This document shows, piece after piece, positions 34,729-43,067 of a DNA stretch of 64,000 nucleotides. The stretch lies in assembly GCF_003347595.2 (NCBI RefSeq), contig NZ_QCZK02000024.1:62001-126000 (forward strand). Reading direction: 5' to 3'. How positions within the stretch are numbered: the first letter of the stretch is position 1; each line of letters starts with the position of its first letter. This DNA is from Botryobacter ruber. GTDB lineage: Bacteria > Bacteroidota > Bacteroidia > Cytophagales > Hymenobacteraceae. The notes beneath the pieces are model-generated. The model saw only the letters and a program-made list of their open reading frames with translations. It was not told the DNA's origin and searched no databases. The position numbers and the translations under genes are program-made.

Positions 34729-34809
34729 TTAGAAAAAAAAGTTTCTCCTTCTTCAGCATTATCTTCTGAAAAGGGCAAAAAAGCGGTTACAGGGGCCTAA
34801 AAAACATTA

Positions 34810-34838
34810 CTGCTCCTGCCACCACAGCCACTGCTCCT
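34810..34838 (-). repeat. Dispersed 30-bp repeat, copy 8
   Basis: Near-consensus (CTGCTCCTGCCACCACAGCC), 18 bp after the monooxygenase stop, in sense orientation. Confidence 0.88.
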
Positions 34839-34856
34839 CTTGAAAAAACAGCTACA

Positions 34857-35999
34857 TCAGAAATCGACGCGGTAGAGCCACTCCATCTGGCTTTGGGTAG
34901 AGAATTTGGGCATGAGACGGAAAAGCAGGTTGCGCACACGGCACAGCACCGGGTTCTGCCATTGCGCCACCTCCCCCAGCAGCCGCGACAGGCGAATGAC
35001 TTTGGCCGTACGGGCCAGACGGCGTTTTTCGTACTGCTGCAGCGCCGACGCCAGGCTTGTCTGCTGCTGCAGGCAGTTGCGCAGCACCACGGCATCTTCA
35101 ATGGCCTGGCAGGCGCCCTGGCCCATGTTGGGGGTGGTGGCATGGGCGGCATCGCCGAGCAGCACGATGCGCCCGAACACAAACTGCTTCAGCGGCTCCA
35201 GGTCGGCAATGTCGTTCCAGATGATTTCTTCGGGTTTGGTAGCACCCAGGATGGCAGGTATAGCAGGGGGTAAAGTGGCAAAGCGCTCCGCCAGCTGTGT
35301 TGGCGTAAGCTGTTGCATGTGCGGATCACGTTCGGGGGCGTTGATGCACACATACCAGTAGATTTTGTTGTCCTGCAGGGGCGCGATCCCCACCCGCCCC
35401 TGCGGCGCCCAGGTTTCGGCAGAGATGGCTGTGTTGATGGCAGCACCCGGATTTTCGGTAACGCCGCGCCAGCAGGTGTAGCCGGCGTAGCGGGGCCTGC
35501 GCTGCGGCAACAGGGCCTGCCGCACCAAAGAGTTGATGCCGTCGGCGGCAATAAGCAGATCCGCAGTGGCTGTGGTGGCATCTGCAAACGTAACCTGCAC
35601 CTGCCCGTCCTGTTGCCGCACCTGTTGGCAGCGCTTGCCCAGCTGCACGGTACCGGGCTTCAGGTGGCGGTAAAGCACCTCGTGCAGGTCGGCCCGGTGA
35701 ATGACAAAGTTGTTGATGCCGTACTTCTTGCTCAGGGGACGGGTATCGAAATCGCTGATAATGCCGCCTTTCTCGTCGAAGATGGTGAGCGCTTTCAGTT
35801 GCCTGCCCCTGGCCACCACTTCCTCGGCTACTCCTAACCTGGCTAAGCCCTGCATGGCATTTGCTGCCAGCCCGATACCTGCACCCACAGGTTTGATATG
35901 CGGGGCTGCTTCGTAAACAGTAACGTCGGCTCCGGTTTGCTGCAGGGCAAGGGCAGTACATAAGCCGCCGATACCTCCTCCTATGATGATGGCTTTCAT
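34857..35999 (-). CDS. FAD-dependent aromatic monooxygenase
   Basis: A 380-residue flavoprotein hydroxylase of the UbiH/salicylate-hydroxylase group. FAD-binding IIIGGGIGGLCTALALQQ at the N-terminus, the middle DG-type motif LLIAADGINSLVRQ, and RIVLLGDAAHATTPNMGQGACQAIED for the ribityl/pyrophosphate contacts. The substrate is probably a small aromatic compound. It is close to the dioxygenase/esterase/yceI genes, suggesting an aromatic or quinone theme, but there is no operon link. Basic C-terminal tail. Confidence 0.92.
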   Translation of the reverse strand: MKAIIIGGGIGGLCTALALQQTGADVTVYEAAPHIKPVGAGIGLAANAMQGLARLGVAEEVVARGRQLKALTIFDEKGGIISDFDTRPLSKKYGINNFVIHRADLHEVLYRHLKPGTVQLGKRCQQVRQQDGQVQVTFADATTATADLLIAADGINSLVRQALLPQRRPRYAGYTCWRGVTENPGAAINTAISAETWAPQGRVGIAPLQDNKIYWYVCINAPERDPHMQQLTPTQLAERFATLPPAIPAILGATKPEEIIWNDIADLEPLKQFVFGRIVLLGDAAHATTPNMGQGACQAIEDAVVLRNCLQQQTSLASALQQYEKRRLARTAKVIRLSRLLGEVAQWQNPVLCRVRNLLFRLMPKFSTQSQMEWLYRVDF

Positions 36000-36058
36000 G
36001 GGTGTACGATCATGTCATTATAGAGTGATACATCAGCCGGGAAAAGCGCCGGGGCCGG

Positions 36059-36622
36059 CTAAATAACGATTCGAGGCTCCGACAGGTGGGTTACGACGGC
36101 ATCACCCAGAAACTCTGTTAAGCCGGTATTATCAGTTGCATGCTTATTGGTGAGTTCCAGCAGATACTCCGACGGATTTGCAAAGCCTTCCTCATAAACC
36201 CAGAACCTGAACCTCCTCTGGGTGCCCTTCCTTTCCAGGTACGTCAACTCCTTAAAGCAACAAACGGTTAACGACTTTTTCCTGATGATATAAAGGTAAT
36301 TCGGGTTAAGGATATTTTTCGTGAAAATTAATTTATAAGCTTCCTTCTCAACGCGCAGTTTTAGCCTTAGCTCATCAAAATAAATCACACCAAACTCGTC
36401 CAGCGAGTCCCGCAGGATCAGGCCTTCAAATTTTGCATAAGTGCCAGGCGCATACTTCTCCCGGAAGTACTCTTTTATCAGCTGCTTCTCGTACTCTCCC
36501 TGGTTGGTATAGGCAATTTCATCTGCCGCTATTTCATCTCCGCCTGATGTTCTGCAGCCGAAAAGGGCAATAGCAACAACAACGAAAAATTTACTATTCG
36601 TCAGGATGGTTTCCATTATCAT
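36059..36622 (-). CDS. Hypothetical lipoprotein
   Basis: A 187-residue protein with a short lipoprotein signal ending VVAIALFGC (RTSGGDE follows). The mature part is charged with many aromatic residues and no recognised domain. A CC pair (TVCCFKELTYLERKG) lies in the middle. ATG 36616 is an alternative start. It is AT-richer than the flanking genes. Function unknown. Confidence 0.65.
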   Translation of the reverse strand: MIMETILTNSKFFVVVAIALFGCRTSGGDEIAADEIAYTNQGEYEKQLIKEYFREKYAPGTYAKFEGLILRDSLDEFGVIYFDELRLKLRVEKEAYKLIFTKNILNPNYLYIIRKKSLTVCCFKELTYLERKGTQRRFRFWVYEEGFANPSEYLLELTNKHATDNTGLTEFLGDAVVTHLSEPRIVI

Positions 36623-36732
36623 TTAGCCTGCATCGTTGGCCTGTACAGGTGCATACGGCTGTTACCTTGTTCTGTTAAGGAACTGGTAGTAGCTGCAGCT
36701 ACCGCTTACCCGCTCCTTCAAAAATGGTTTGC

Positions 36733-37797
36733 TCACCCTATCTTCACCTCGTTCTCCTGCTGCTGGCGCCCGAAGACTTTGGCGATCCAGCGGGGGAGGA
36801 AGATGGAGCCCAGCACCAGGTACGGGTAATAGGTGATCAGGCGGTAGAGCACCACCACGATGTTGCTGAAACTGCCCAGGAACAACCCGAAGAAGCTTGG
36901 GAAAGCCATCTCAACGATACCGGCACCACCGGGCGTAATGGCAATGAGCATCACAATCCAGAAGATGAGGTTGCGCGAAATGATGAGCAGGTGCTCGGCC
37001 AGCGTTACGTCCGTGAAAGCGGCAATCAGGCAGTTGAGCAGGAAATAGCGGGCACACCATACAAAGATGGTGGAGATGATGGCGCGGGCCCAGTAGTTAA
37101 AATTCTTGCCTTTTAACTGCTGCGAAGCCCATATTATTTCGTTGCCATGCTGAAAAGCACTTACCCGCCACCTCCGCAGGTACTTGAAAGAGGTGATTTT
37201 GAGCAAAAGCCATTTAAAGCCGCGGGGCCTGACAAAGAGCGCAAAAATCATCAGGAAGGTGTAGAGGGCAATGAGGCCGTAGCTGATGTAAAAAGCCGAT
37301 TTTAGTTTGGCTACATCCGAAGGATCGAGGTTGAAGGTAGGGAACACCTCGCCTTGTGTGGCCAGCAGCGCAATGGGAGCGGCAATAATAAAAAACATAT
37401 TGTCGAGCACGGCCGTGAGCATGATGTAGGCCAGCGACTTGCCCAGCGGAATACCTTCTTTGTTCAGGATAATGGTAGCTACGGTTGTACCGCCCACCAC
37501 CGAGGGTGTAATAGCAGAGGCAAATTCCCAGAGCATGATCACATCGAGGCTGTTGCGCCAGGTCAGGAATTTGTCGGTCAGGCTCCGGATGCGGTACATG
37601 TAGCCCAGGTCGCGGATAACCAGCACCAGCAGCGAGGCCAGCAGCCAGCCGATGTGCGCTTCGGTGATCCCCTTCAGGTCGCCCAGTTTATCGTCTTTTA
37701 TAAAAAGCCATGCCGTAGCTGCTAATCCCAGCAAAACCGGAATCAGGATCTTGACCGGACTAAAGCTTTTAAGTATCGTCTTTTTATTTTGATCCAT
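36733..37797 (-). CDS. Flippase-like/lysylphosphatidylglycerol synthase TM-region protein
   Basis: A 354-residue polytopic membrane protein with eight or nine hydrophobic segments, of the UPF0104/AglD-like family. Conserved pieces are the early RDLGYMYRIRSLT, FASAITPSVVGGTTVATIILNKEGIPLGKS and late AITPGGAGIVEMAFP. Family members share the membrane part of lysylphosphatidylglycerol synthases; without the catalytic soluble domain a lipid transport role is presumed. ATG at 37797 (MDQNKKTILKSFSP). A MITE sits 64 bp upstream. Confidence 0.85.
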   Translation of the reverse strand: MDQNKKTILKSFSPVKILIPVLLGLAATAWLFIKDDKLGDLKGITEAHIGWLLASLLVLVIRDLGYMYRIRSLTDKFLTWRNSLDVIMLWEFASAITPSVVGGTTVATIILNKEGIPLGKSLAYIMLTAVLDNMFFIIAAPIALLATQGEVFPTFNLDPSDVAKLKSAFYISYGLIALYTFLMIFALFVRPRGFKWLLLKITSFKYLRRWRVSAFQHGNEIIWASQQLKGKNFNYWARAIISTIFVWCARYFLLNCLIAAFTDVTLAEHLLIISRNLIFWIVMLIAITPGGAGIVEMAFPSFFGLFLGSFSNIVVVLYRLITYYPYLVLGSIFLPRWIAKVFGRQQQENEVKIG

Positions 37798-37861
37798 GTA
37801 GGTCAGTTGGCAGCCTGCCGTTTTCAGCACGAACAGGAGGCAGGCCTGTAAAACTATATAA

Positions 37862-38022
37862 GAGTATGTTTAAATTTCGTTTTTGCAAGCGAAAATTGTT
37901 TGGGAAGGGTTCTGACGAAATGTTTTTTGAGCAGCATAGCAGCGCTATGGTGCGAGAAAAAAATGAAGTCAGGTTCCTTTCCGGGCAATTTGCAGCGCAA
38001 AGGACGGAATTTAAACATGCTC
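37862..38022. mobile_element. MITE copy 1, IS5/IS1031-like ends
   Basis: A 161-bp non-autonomous element. Ends GAGTATGTTTAAATT and (reverse complement) GAGCATGTTTAAATT form inverted repeats of about 19 bp with two mismatches. It is bounded by the 3-bp duplication TAA (37859-37861 and 38023-38025). An internal CATAGC-AGC-GCTATG hairpin is conserved. Copy 2 is at 52192-52351. Frames inside are not genes. Confidence 0.9.
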
Positions 38023-38079
38023 TAACTACTCTGCAAATCAGCAAACGGTTTTGCATGCTAACAGTTATGGCAGCGTCTG

Positions 38080-38850
38080 CTAAGACAAATGCAGTTGTGT
38101 CACCTGGTTGGCATCGCCCTCGGCTATGGTCAGGGTAAAATCGTTGAAACCCTCGCCTACCTCTACCCCGACCAGGTTAAGCTGCAGCATCTCGAGTATG
38201 GCCAGGAAGTTAAAAATCATGCCAATCTTATCGGGGAAAGTCCTGGTTATTTCGGAGAAGGAGATGCGCTGCCGCTGCACCACTTCTTTCAGGATAAAAG
38301 CTTTCTGATCTTCGATGGTATAGGGGTAGGTGATGACGGTATGCTTCGGTTTCTGCTGCTCTTCGTCGTAGCGCTGCATCACTTTGCCAAACACCCGCAT
38401 GAGTTTGTAAAGGCTCAGGTCCTGCAGCTCGTACTCGAAATGGTTGGCATTGGCAATCTGCAGCACTTCCTCCTCAATGTTGCCGCGGCTCTCCTGGCTC
38501 ATCCGCATTTCCTCCATCAGGGCCAGGTCGCTCAGCACGCTTTTGTATTTTTTGTACTCCAGCAGGTGCTGTACCAGCTCCTTACGCGGATCTATTTCGT
38601 TTCCTTCCTCGTCTTTTTCGGTGCGCGGCAACAGCATTTTGGCTTTAATGCGCATGAGCGTGGCAGCCGTCAGGATAAAATCGCTGGCCACCTCGATGTT
38701 CAGGTGCTCCAGTTCCCGCACATACGCCATGAAGTCGTTTGTGATTTTAAAGATCGGAATATCATGGATATCCAGCTCATCGCGCTCGATAAAGAAAAGC
38801 AACAGGTCGAACGGCCCCTCAAACAACGGTAATCTAATCTCAAAACTCAC
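38080..38850 (-). CDS. scpA: Chromosome segregation protein ScpA
   Basis: Kleisin subunit bridging SMC heads in the bacterial condensin (256 residues). The N-terminal helix bundle opens EIRLPLFEGPFDLLLFFIERDELDIHDIPI, followed by MRIKAKMLLP typical of ScpA. The C-terminal winged helix is the region RISFSEITRTFPDKIGMIFNFLAILEMLQLN. GTG 38850 is chosen as start (VSFEIRLPL); the longer frame to 38937 has no family match and would include the promoter. scpB is not in the window. Confidence 0.93.
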   Translation of the reverse strand: MSFEIRLPLFEGPFDLLLFFIERDELDIHDIPIFKITNDFMAYVRELEHLNIEVASDFILTAATLMRIKAKMLLPRTEKDEEGNEIDPRKELVQHLLEYKKYKSVLSDLALMEEMRMSQESRGNIEEEVLQIANANHFEYELQDLSLYKLMRVFGKVMQRYDEEQQKPKHTVITYPYTIEDQKAFILKEVVQRQRISFSEITRTFPDKIGMIFNFLAILEMLQLNLVGVEVGEGFNDFTLTIAEGDANQVTQLHLS

Positions 38851-39229
38851 CTCTATATCTCTTTTTTTAGCACCAAATACCGATGAAATGCAAAAGTAAG
38901 CATTTTCGGTTGATTGCAGGCACTTGTTCTGCCACATCTGCAGGCATCCGGATACATAGAAATCAAACTATTTTCGCGGAGAAGTTGTATACAGGTGGGC
39001 ACGGCCGCAAATGGCACAGGCGCAACTGCAGCCAATTGCTAACTTGCCCAGCACGAACCAATTGCAGCGATGCTTTTGGTTTTTGAATAGCCTGGTAACA
39101 TATCTCGCAGAAGACAAAAAGGCTACTCTTATTCTTAAATTTACTACCTTTACATTCTGTCCGGAAAAACAGCATTTGCAGTGCAAACTTTTACGGAGAA
39201 AAATTGTTGAGATCTATAAAGGCTATTCT
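38851..39229. other. Divergent gap between scpA and dxs
   Basis: No gene is seen. A minus-strand -7 box TACTTTTG (38891-38898) fits scpA, giving a leader of about 40 nt. TACCTTTA at 39145-39152 is a near-match -7 box for dxs. The open frames extending scpA and dxs into this gap lack family similarity. Confidence 0.55.
38891..38898 (-). promoter_or_regulatory. -7 element of scpA
   Basis: Minus-strand TACTTTTG, exact TAnnTTTG, about 40 bp before the GTG start of scpA. No good -33 TTG. Confidence 0.5.
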
Positions 39230-41152
39230 ATGATCATCAAACCCGGAGAGCTGCTTGCCTCCATCGACAAACCTGCCGACCTGCGGAAGCTGAAGGAAGA
39301 GCAGTTGTTGCAAGTGTGTCAGGAACTGCGGCAATATATTATTGATGTAGTCTCTATCCATGGCGGGCATTTTGGCGCCAGCCTGGGGGTGGTAGAGCTC
39401 ACAACGGCACTGCATTATGTGTTTAACACGCCCTACGACCAGCTGGTGTGGGATGTGGGGCACCAGGCCTACGGGCATAAAATATTAACCGGCCGCAGAG
39501 ATAATTTCCATACCAACCGCAAATACGGCGGCCTTTCCGGCTTCCCGAAACGCAAGGAAAGCGAGTACGATGCTTTTGGCGTAGGCCACTCCAGCACCTC
39601 CATTTCGGCGGCACTGGGCATGGCGGTAGCCTCACAATATAAAGGCGAGAATAACCGCCAGCACATTGCCGTAATAGGCGACGGCGCCATGACAGGCGGT
39701 ATGGCCTTCGAGGCCCTGAACCACGGCGGCGTAGCCAACGCCAACCTGCTGGTAGTGCTCAACGACAACTGCATGAGCATCGACCCGAATGTGGGCGCGC
39801 TCAAAGAATACCTCACCGACATTACCACCTCCCGCACCTATAACAAAATGCGCGACGAGGTCTGGAATATACTCGGCAAGATAAGCAAGTTCGGACCGGA
39901 TGCCCGGCATATTGTAGCCAAGATAGAGGCGGGTGTGAAAGCAGCCATCCTGAAACAAAGTAACTTGTTCGAAGGTCTGAACTTCCGCTACTTCGGCCCC
40001 ATCGACGGCCACGACATTCATCACCTGACAGCTGTTCTCAAAGACCTGAAGCACATTCCGGGTCCGAAAATCCTGCACTGCCTCACCACCAAAGGCAAAG
40101 GCTTTGCCCTGGCCGAAAAAGACCAGACCAAATGGCACGCACCCGGCCTGTTCGATAAAATTACCGGCGAGATCTACAAAGTGCAGTACGACAAGCCGCA
40201 GGCGCCTAAGTACCAGGACGTGTTTGGCCATACCCTGGTAGAGCTGGCTGAGCAGAATGAGAAGATAATGGGCGTGACGCCTGCCATGCCTTCGGGCTGC
40301 TCGCTTAACATTATGATGAAAGCCATGCCCGACCGTGCGTTTGATGTGGGTATAGCCGAGCAGCATGCGGTTACGTTTTCTGCAGGCCTGGCCACGCAGG
40401 GACTGGTGCCGTTCTGCAACATCTACAGCACCTTTATGCAGCGTGCCTACGACCAGGTGCTGCACGATGTGTGCCTGCAGAACCTGCACGTGGTTTTCTG
40501 CCTCGACCGCGCAGGCTTTGCCGGCGCCGACGGCCCTACCCACCACGGCGCTTACGACATTGCCTATATGCGCTGCATCCCGAACATGGTGGTGGCGGCC
40601 CCTATGAACGAGCAGGAACTGCGCAACCTTATGTATACGGCCTCGCAGGAAGGCGCTGGTCCGTTTACCATCCGGTACCCGCGCGGCGAAGGCGTTATGC
40701 CAAACTGGCGCACGCCACTGGAACTGCTAAAAATAGGCAAAGGACGCACGATCCAGGAAGGCGAAGAAGTAGCCATCCTGACCTTCGGGCATATCGGCAA
40801 CTATGCGGTGGACGTGTGCCAGAAGCTGAGCTACGAAGGCCTCACGCCCGGCCACTACGACATGCGCTTTGCCAAACCGCTCGACGAGGAGTTGCTGCAC
40901 CACATCTTTACTAAATACGACAAAGTAATAACCGTGGAAGACGGCTGCCTGCAGGGCGGCTTCGGAAGTGCCGTGCTGGAGTTTATGGTAGACTACGGCT
41001 ACACCGCCAAAGTAAAACGCCTGGGCATACCGGACCGGATTTTTGAGCATGGTTCGCAACTGCAGCTGCAGCGCGAAGCAGGCTACGACCCCGATGCCAT
41101 TGAGCAGGCAGTACGTGAGCTGATGGATGTGTCGGTGAAAATAAAGTTTTAG
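39230..41152 (+). CDS. dxs: 1-deoxy-D-xylulose-5-phosphate synthase
   Basis: Thiamine-diphosphate enzyme making DXP from pyruvate and glyceraldehyde 3-phosphate, first step of the MEP isoprenoid pathway (640 residues). Early WDVGHQAYGHKILTGR, GHSSTSISAALGMA, ThDP motif GDGAMTGGMAFEALNH ending in NDN, catalytic-Glu motif DVGIAEQHAVTFSAGLA, and C-terminal transketolase domain GHYDMRFAKPLD and VEDGCLQGGFGSAVLEF. ATG 39230 gives the family length. Terminator follows. Confidence 0.96.
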   Translation: MIIKPGELLASIDKPADLRKLKEEQLLQVCQELRQYIIDVVSIHGGHFGASLGVVELTTALHYVFNTPYDQLVWDVGHQAYGHKILTGRRDNFHTNRKYGGLSGFPKRKESEYDAFGVGHSSTSISAALGMAVASQYKGENNRQHIAVIGDGAMTGGMAFEALNHGGVANANLLVVLNDNCMSIDPNVGALKEYLTDITTSRTYNKMRDEVWNILGKISKFGPDARHIVAKIEAGVKAAILKQSNLFEGLNFRYFGPIDGHDIHHLTAVLKDLKHIPGPKILHCLTTKGKGFALAEKDQTKWHAPGLFDKITGEIYKVQYDKPQAPKYQDVFGHTLVELAEQNEKIMGVTPAMPSGCSLNIMMKAMPDRAFDVGIAEQHAVTFSAGLATQGLVPFCNIYSTFMQRAYDQVLHDVCLQNLHVVFCLDRAGFAGADGPTHHGAYDIAYMRCIPNMVVAAPMNEQELRNLMYTASQEGAGPFTIRYPRGEGVMPNWRTPLELLKIGKGRTIQEGEEVAILTFGHIGNYAVDVCQKLSYEGLTPGHYDMRFAKPLDEELLHHIFTKYDKVITVEDGCLQGGFGSAVLEFMVDYGYTAKVKRLGIPDRIFEHGSQLQLQREAGYDPDAIEQAVRELMDVSVKIKF

Positions 41153-41173
41153 CCCCGGAACGAATAAAATCAG

Positions 41174-41209
41174 AAACCTCCTCCTTTTAACAAGGCAGGA
41201 GGTTTTTTT
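41174..41209 (+). terminator. Terminator of dxs
   Basis: AAACCTCCTCCTT pairs with AAGGCAGGAGGTTT, followed by a run of seven T. About 21 bp after the dxs stop. Confidence 0.88.
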
Positions 41210-41264
41210 ATGCCCCTGTTTTACCTTCTTCTGTGCAACACACGTAGCCTGATTTTTATAAACC

Positions 41265-41293
41265 AGGAGCAGTGGCTGTGGTGGCAGGTGCAG
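41265..41293 (+). repeat. Dispersed 30-bp repeat, copy 9
   Basis: Near-consensus (AGTGGCTGTGGTGGCAGG), 112 bp after dxs, beyond its terminator, in sense orientation. Confidence 0.9.
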
Positions 41294-41497
41294 AGAACTA
41301 AAAAAGACAAATTTGAACTTAATTTATGATAAATTAAAATATTGCTATTCCAGAAAATATAGTAAAAATTTTTTATTTCAATTTATTCATCTTACTGTCA
41401 ACTGCTTACGTATTGGTCATGAATTTTATTTCAAAAAACTCAAATAAAAAAATGCCATCTTACGTATTAATCACACAGTTAAAACAATTCATATAAC
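41294..41497. other. AT-rich leader region of the first beta-barrel gene
   Basis: AT-rich with two direct copies of CTTACGTATT (41405-41414 and 41459-41468), 54 bp apart and each containing the TACGTA palindrome. These may be a regulatory site for the gene at 41498. No confident promoter box. Confidence 0.4.
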
Positions 41498-42166
41498 ATG
41501 AAAAAACTTCTTTTATTGATCTGCATGGTAGCTGGTGTTTATACAGCAAATGCTCAGTCGGCTACTGTGGGTGTGCGCGTGGGCGCCAACATTTCTAATC
41601 TTTCAGGCGATTTACGCGACGAAGATTTATTTGAAAACAAAGTAGGCCTTCATGCAGGCGCTATCTTTAACTTTCCGATCGTGGAAGACTTTTTCTCTAT
41701 TCAGCCCGAGCTGCTGTATTCGGTAAAAGGTTTTAAGTTTAACGAGACACAGGAATCACCGTTACCTGTTTTAGGTGGCACAAGAACCAGGGAAGGAAAG
41801 GTAAATTACAGCTACATAGACCTCCCGATTTTAGCCAGAGTAAAGGCCGGTCCGTTATATTTTGAGGCAGGCCCCCAGGCTTCTTACCTGCTAAGTGTGA
41901 ACAACAAAACCAAAACATATTACAATGGCAACCTGCAAAGCTCTACGTCAGACGAAAAAAGCAAAGCAGGTTTATCAGAATTTGAGATTGGTTATGCCGC
42001 CGGTATTGGCTTTGCCTCTAACAACGGCATTAGCGTTGGCGTACGCTACAATGGTAGCCTGAAAGATTTTGTGGAGGATGATATGAACTTTGATGGGGAT
42101 GTGACCAATGCACGCCACTCGGTATTCATGATCACCTTAGGATTAACGATCCCTTCCGGAAATTAA
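41498..42166 (+). CDS. Porin-like outer-membrane beta-barrel protein
   Basis: A 222-residue protein with signal peptide ending GVYTANAQS. Eight-stranded PorT/OMP-b-brl type barrel: VGVRVGANISNLSGD, GLHAGAIFNFPI, FFSIQPELLYSVKGFKF, YSYIDLPILARVKAGPLYFEAGPQASYLL, GLSEFEIGYAAGIGF, ISVGVRYNGSL and a final strand FMITLGLTI. These small barrels are abundant in Bacteroidota, with no single function. It is a paralog of the next gene, with a terminator between. Confidence 0.88.
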   Translation: MKKLLLLICMVAGVYTANAQSATVGVRVGANISNLSGDLRDEDLFENKVGLHAGAIFNFPIVEDFFSIQPELLYSVKGFKFNETQESPLPVLGGTRTREGKVNYSYIDLPILARVKAGPLYFEAGPQASYLLSVNNKTKTYYNGNLQSSTSDEKSKAGLSEFEIGYAAGIGFASNNGISVGVRYNGSLKDFVEDDMNFDGDVTNARHSVFMITLGLTIPSGN

Positions 42167-42186
42167 CAATCCTACTTACACTTTCA
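42123..42186 (+). terminator. Terminator between the two beta-barrel genes
   Basis: Hairpin at 42186-42199 / 42206-42219 is not applicable by these end points: the stem ACAAGAGCCGCTAC starts 20 bp after the 42166 stop and pairs with GTAGCGGCTCTTGT, loop 6 nt, followed by TGTTTCT. Weak T-run. Confidence 0.3.
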
Positions 42187-42224
42187 CAAGAGCCGCTACA
42201 GCAACGTAGCGGCTCTTGTTGTTT
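42186..42224 (+). terminator. Terminator between the two beta-barrel genes
   Basis: A 14-bp perfect stem ACAAGAGCCGCTAC / GTAGCGGCTCTTGT with a 6-nt loop, followed by TGTTTCT, beginning 20 bp after the stop of the 41498 gene. This entry replaces the mis-bounded one above. Confidence 0.8.
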
Positions 42225-42293
42225 CTGCACACCCGCTAACCTTTTAGGTGCAGGCCAGTACAACCCAGAATAAACAGTTAGTTTTCTGATAAC

Positions 42294-42944
42294 ATGAAAA
42301 AGGCAATCCTACTACTATTCATCCTGATGTCGCCGGTACTGGCTGCCAACGCGCAGGTTCTCCGGGTTGGCGCCAAAGCAGGAGGCGGCGTTACAAACGC
42401 GACAGGCGACGATATTCCTTCCAGGCGGGTAAACACCAATGCCAGTTTGCATGCTGGCTTCCTCTTAAATTATGATTTTGTTTCGGCTGTTGCGGTGCAG
42501 CCCGAACTGCTCTTTGTAAAGAAAGGCTTCACCTACGACGGCTACGAAGTGAGCGATACCGAATCGTTTTCAGGTGATGTGCGCCTGAACTACCTGGAGC
42601 TGCCCGTGATGGTGCAGCTGCGCAAAGGAGCACTTTTTGTAGAAGCCGGCCCGTATATTGCCTACCTGCTGAGCGTGGGCAGCGATGTGAACCGCATCGA
42701 CCGCAGTACTGCCGGCTCAACCGATCCGGTGGTGCTGGGGCAGCAGCACTACGACCGCAGCAACTTTAACTCGTTCGATTACGGGTATGGCATTGGAGCC
42801 GGCATTTTGCTGACCAACGGCTTCCTGCTCAGTGCGCGCCATACAGGTGGCTTCCGCACTTTTTCAGCAGATGGACTTACGCAGAAAAACCAGGTATGGC
42901 AGATTTCGGTCGGGTATGTGCTGTCGCACCGGAAAATGCTGTAG
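42294..42944 (+). CDS. Porin-like outer-membrane beta-barrel protein, paralog
   Basis: A 216-residue protein with signal peptide MKKAILLLFILMSPVLAANAQ. The same barrel plan as the 41498 product: RVGAKAGGGVTNATGDDI, LHAGFLLNYDF, AVQPELLFVKKGFTYDG, LNYLELPVMVQLRKGALFVEAGPYIAYLL, YGYGIGAGILLTNGFLLSARHTGGF and VWQISVGYVLS. Tandem duplication followed by divergence is likely. Its stop lies 17 bp before an inverted pair of dispersed repeats shared with the convergent dipeptidase gene. Confidence 0.87.
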   Translation: MKKAILLLFILMSPVLAANAQVLRVGAKAGGGVTNATGDDIPSRRVNTNASLHAGFLLNYDFVSAVAVQPELLFVKKGFTYDGYEVSDTESFSGDVRLNYLELPVMVQLRKGALFVEAGPYIAYLLSVGSDVNRIDRSTAGSTDPVVLGQQHYDRSNFNSFDYGYGIGAGILLTNGFLLSARHTGGFRTFSADGLTQKNQVWQISVGYVLSHRKML

Positions 42945-42960
42945 CGCTGCTTTTGCAAGC

Positions 42961-42992
42961 AGCAGCGGCTGTGGTGGCAGGGGCAGCAGAAT
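42961..42992 (+). repeat. Dispersed 30-bp repeat, copy 10 (left arm of inverted pair)
   Basis: AGCGGCTGTGGTGGCAGGGG; perfect 32-bp reverse complement of copy 11, with a 26-nt loop between. It sits between convergent genes, each reading its own arm in sense. Confidence 0.93.
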
Positions 42993-43018
42993 AAAATAAT
43001 AGCTCAACCATCAAAAAT

Positions 43019-43050
43019 ATTCTGCTGCCCCTGCCACCACAGCCGCTGCT
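43019..43050 (-). repeat. Dispersed 30-bp repeat, copy 11 (right arm of inverted pair)
   Basis: Exact reverse complement of 42961-42992; ends 18 bp from the dipeptidase stop. Confidence 0.93.
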
Positions 43051-43067
43051 CTGTTATTGAAAAAGGC

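Noticed and set aside
35566-35590. A match to the dispersed repeat core (AGTGGCTGTGGTGGCA) inside the monooxygenase gene, and a weaker one at 27244-27272 inside the lamin-tail gene
   Set aside because: Both encode residues expected in those protein families (DATTATADL; APPTTATLAEDG), so chance similarity of Ala/Thr codons is the simpler explanation. They were left out of the copy count.
37866-38138. Similar short peptides encoded in both MITE copies (also 52174-52413)
   Set aside because: Similarity follows from DNA homology of the elements; the frames run out of the element into unrelated sequence and have no start signals.
42123-42186. A terminator entry with reversed end points in the feature list
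   Set aside because: It was mis-bounded; the correct terminator is 42186-42224.
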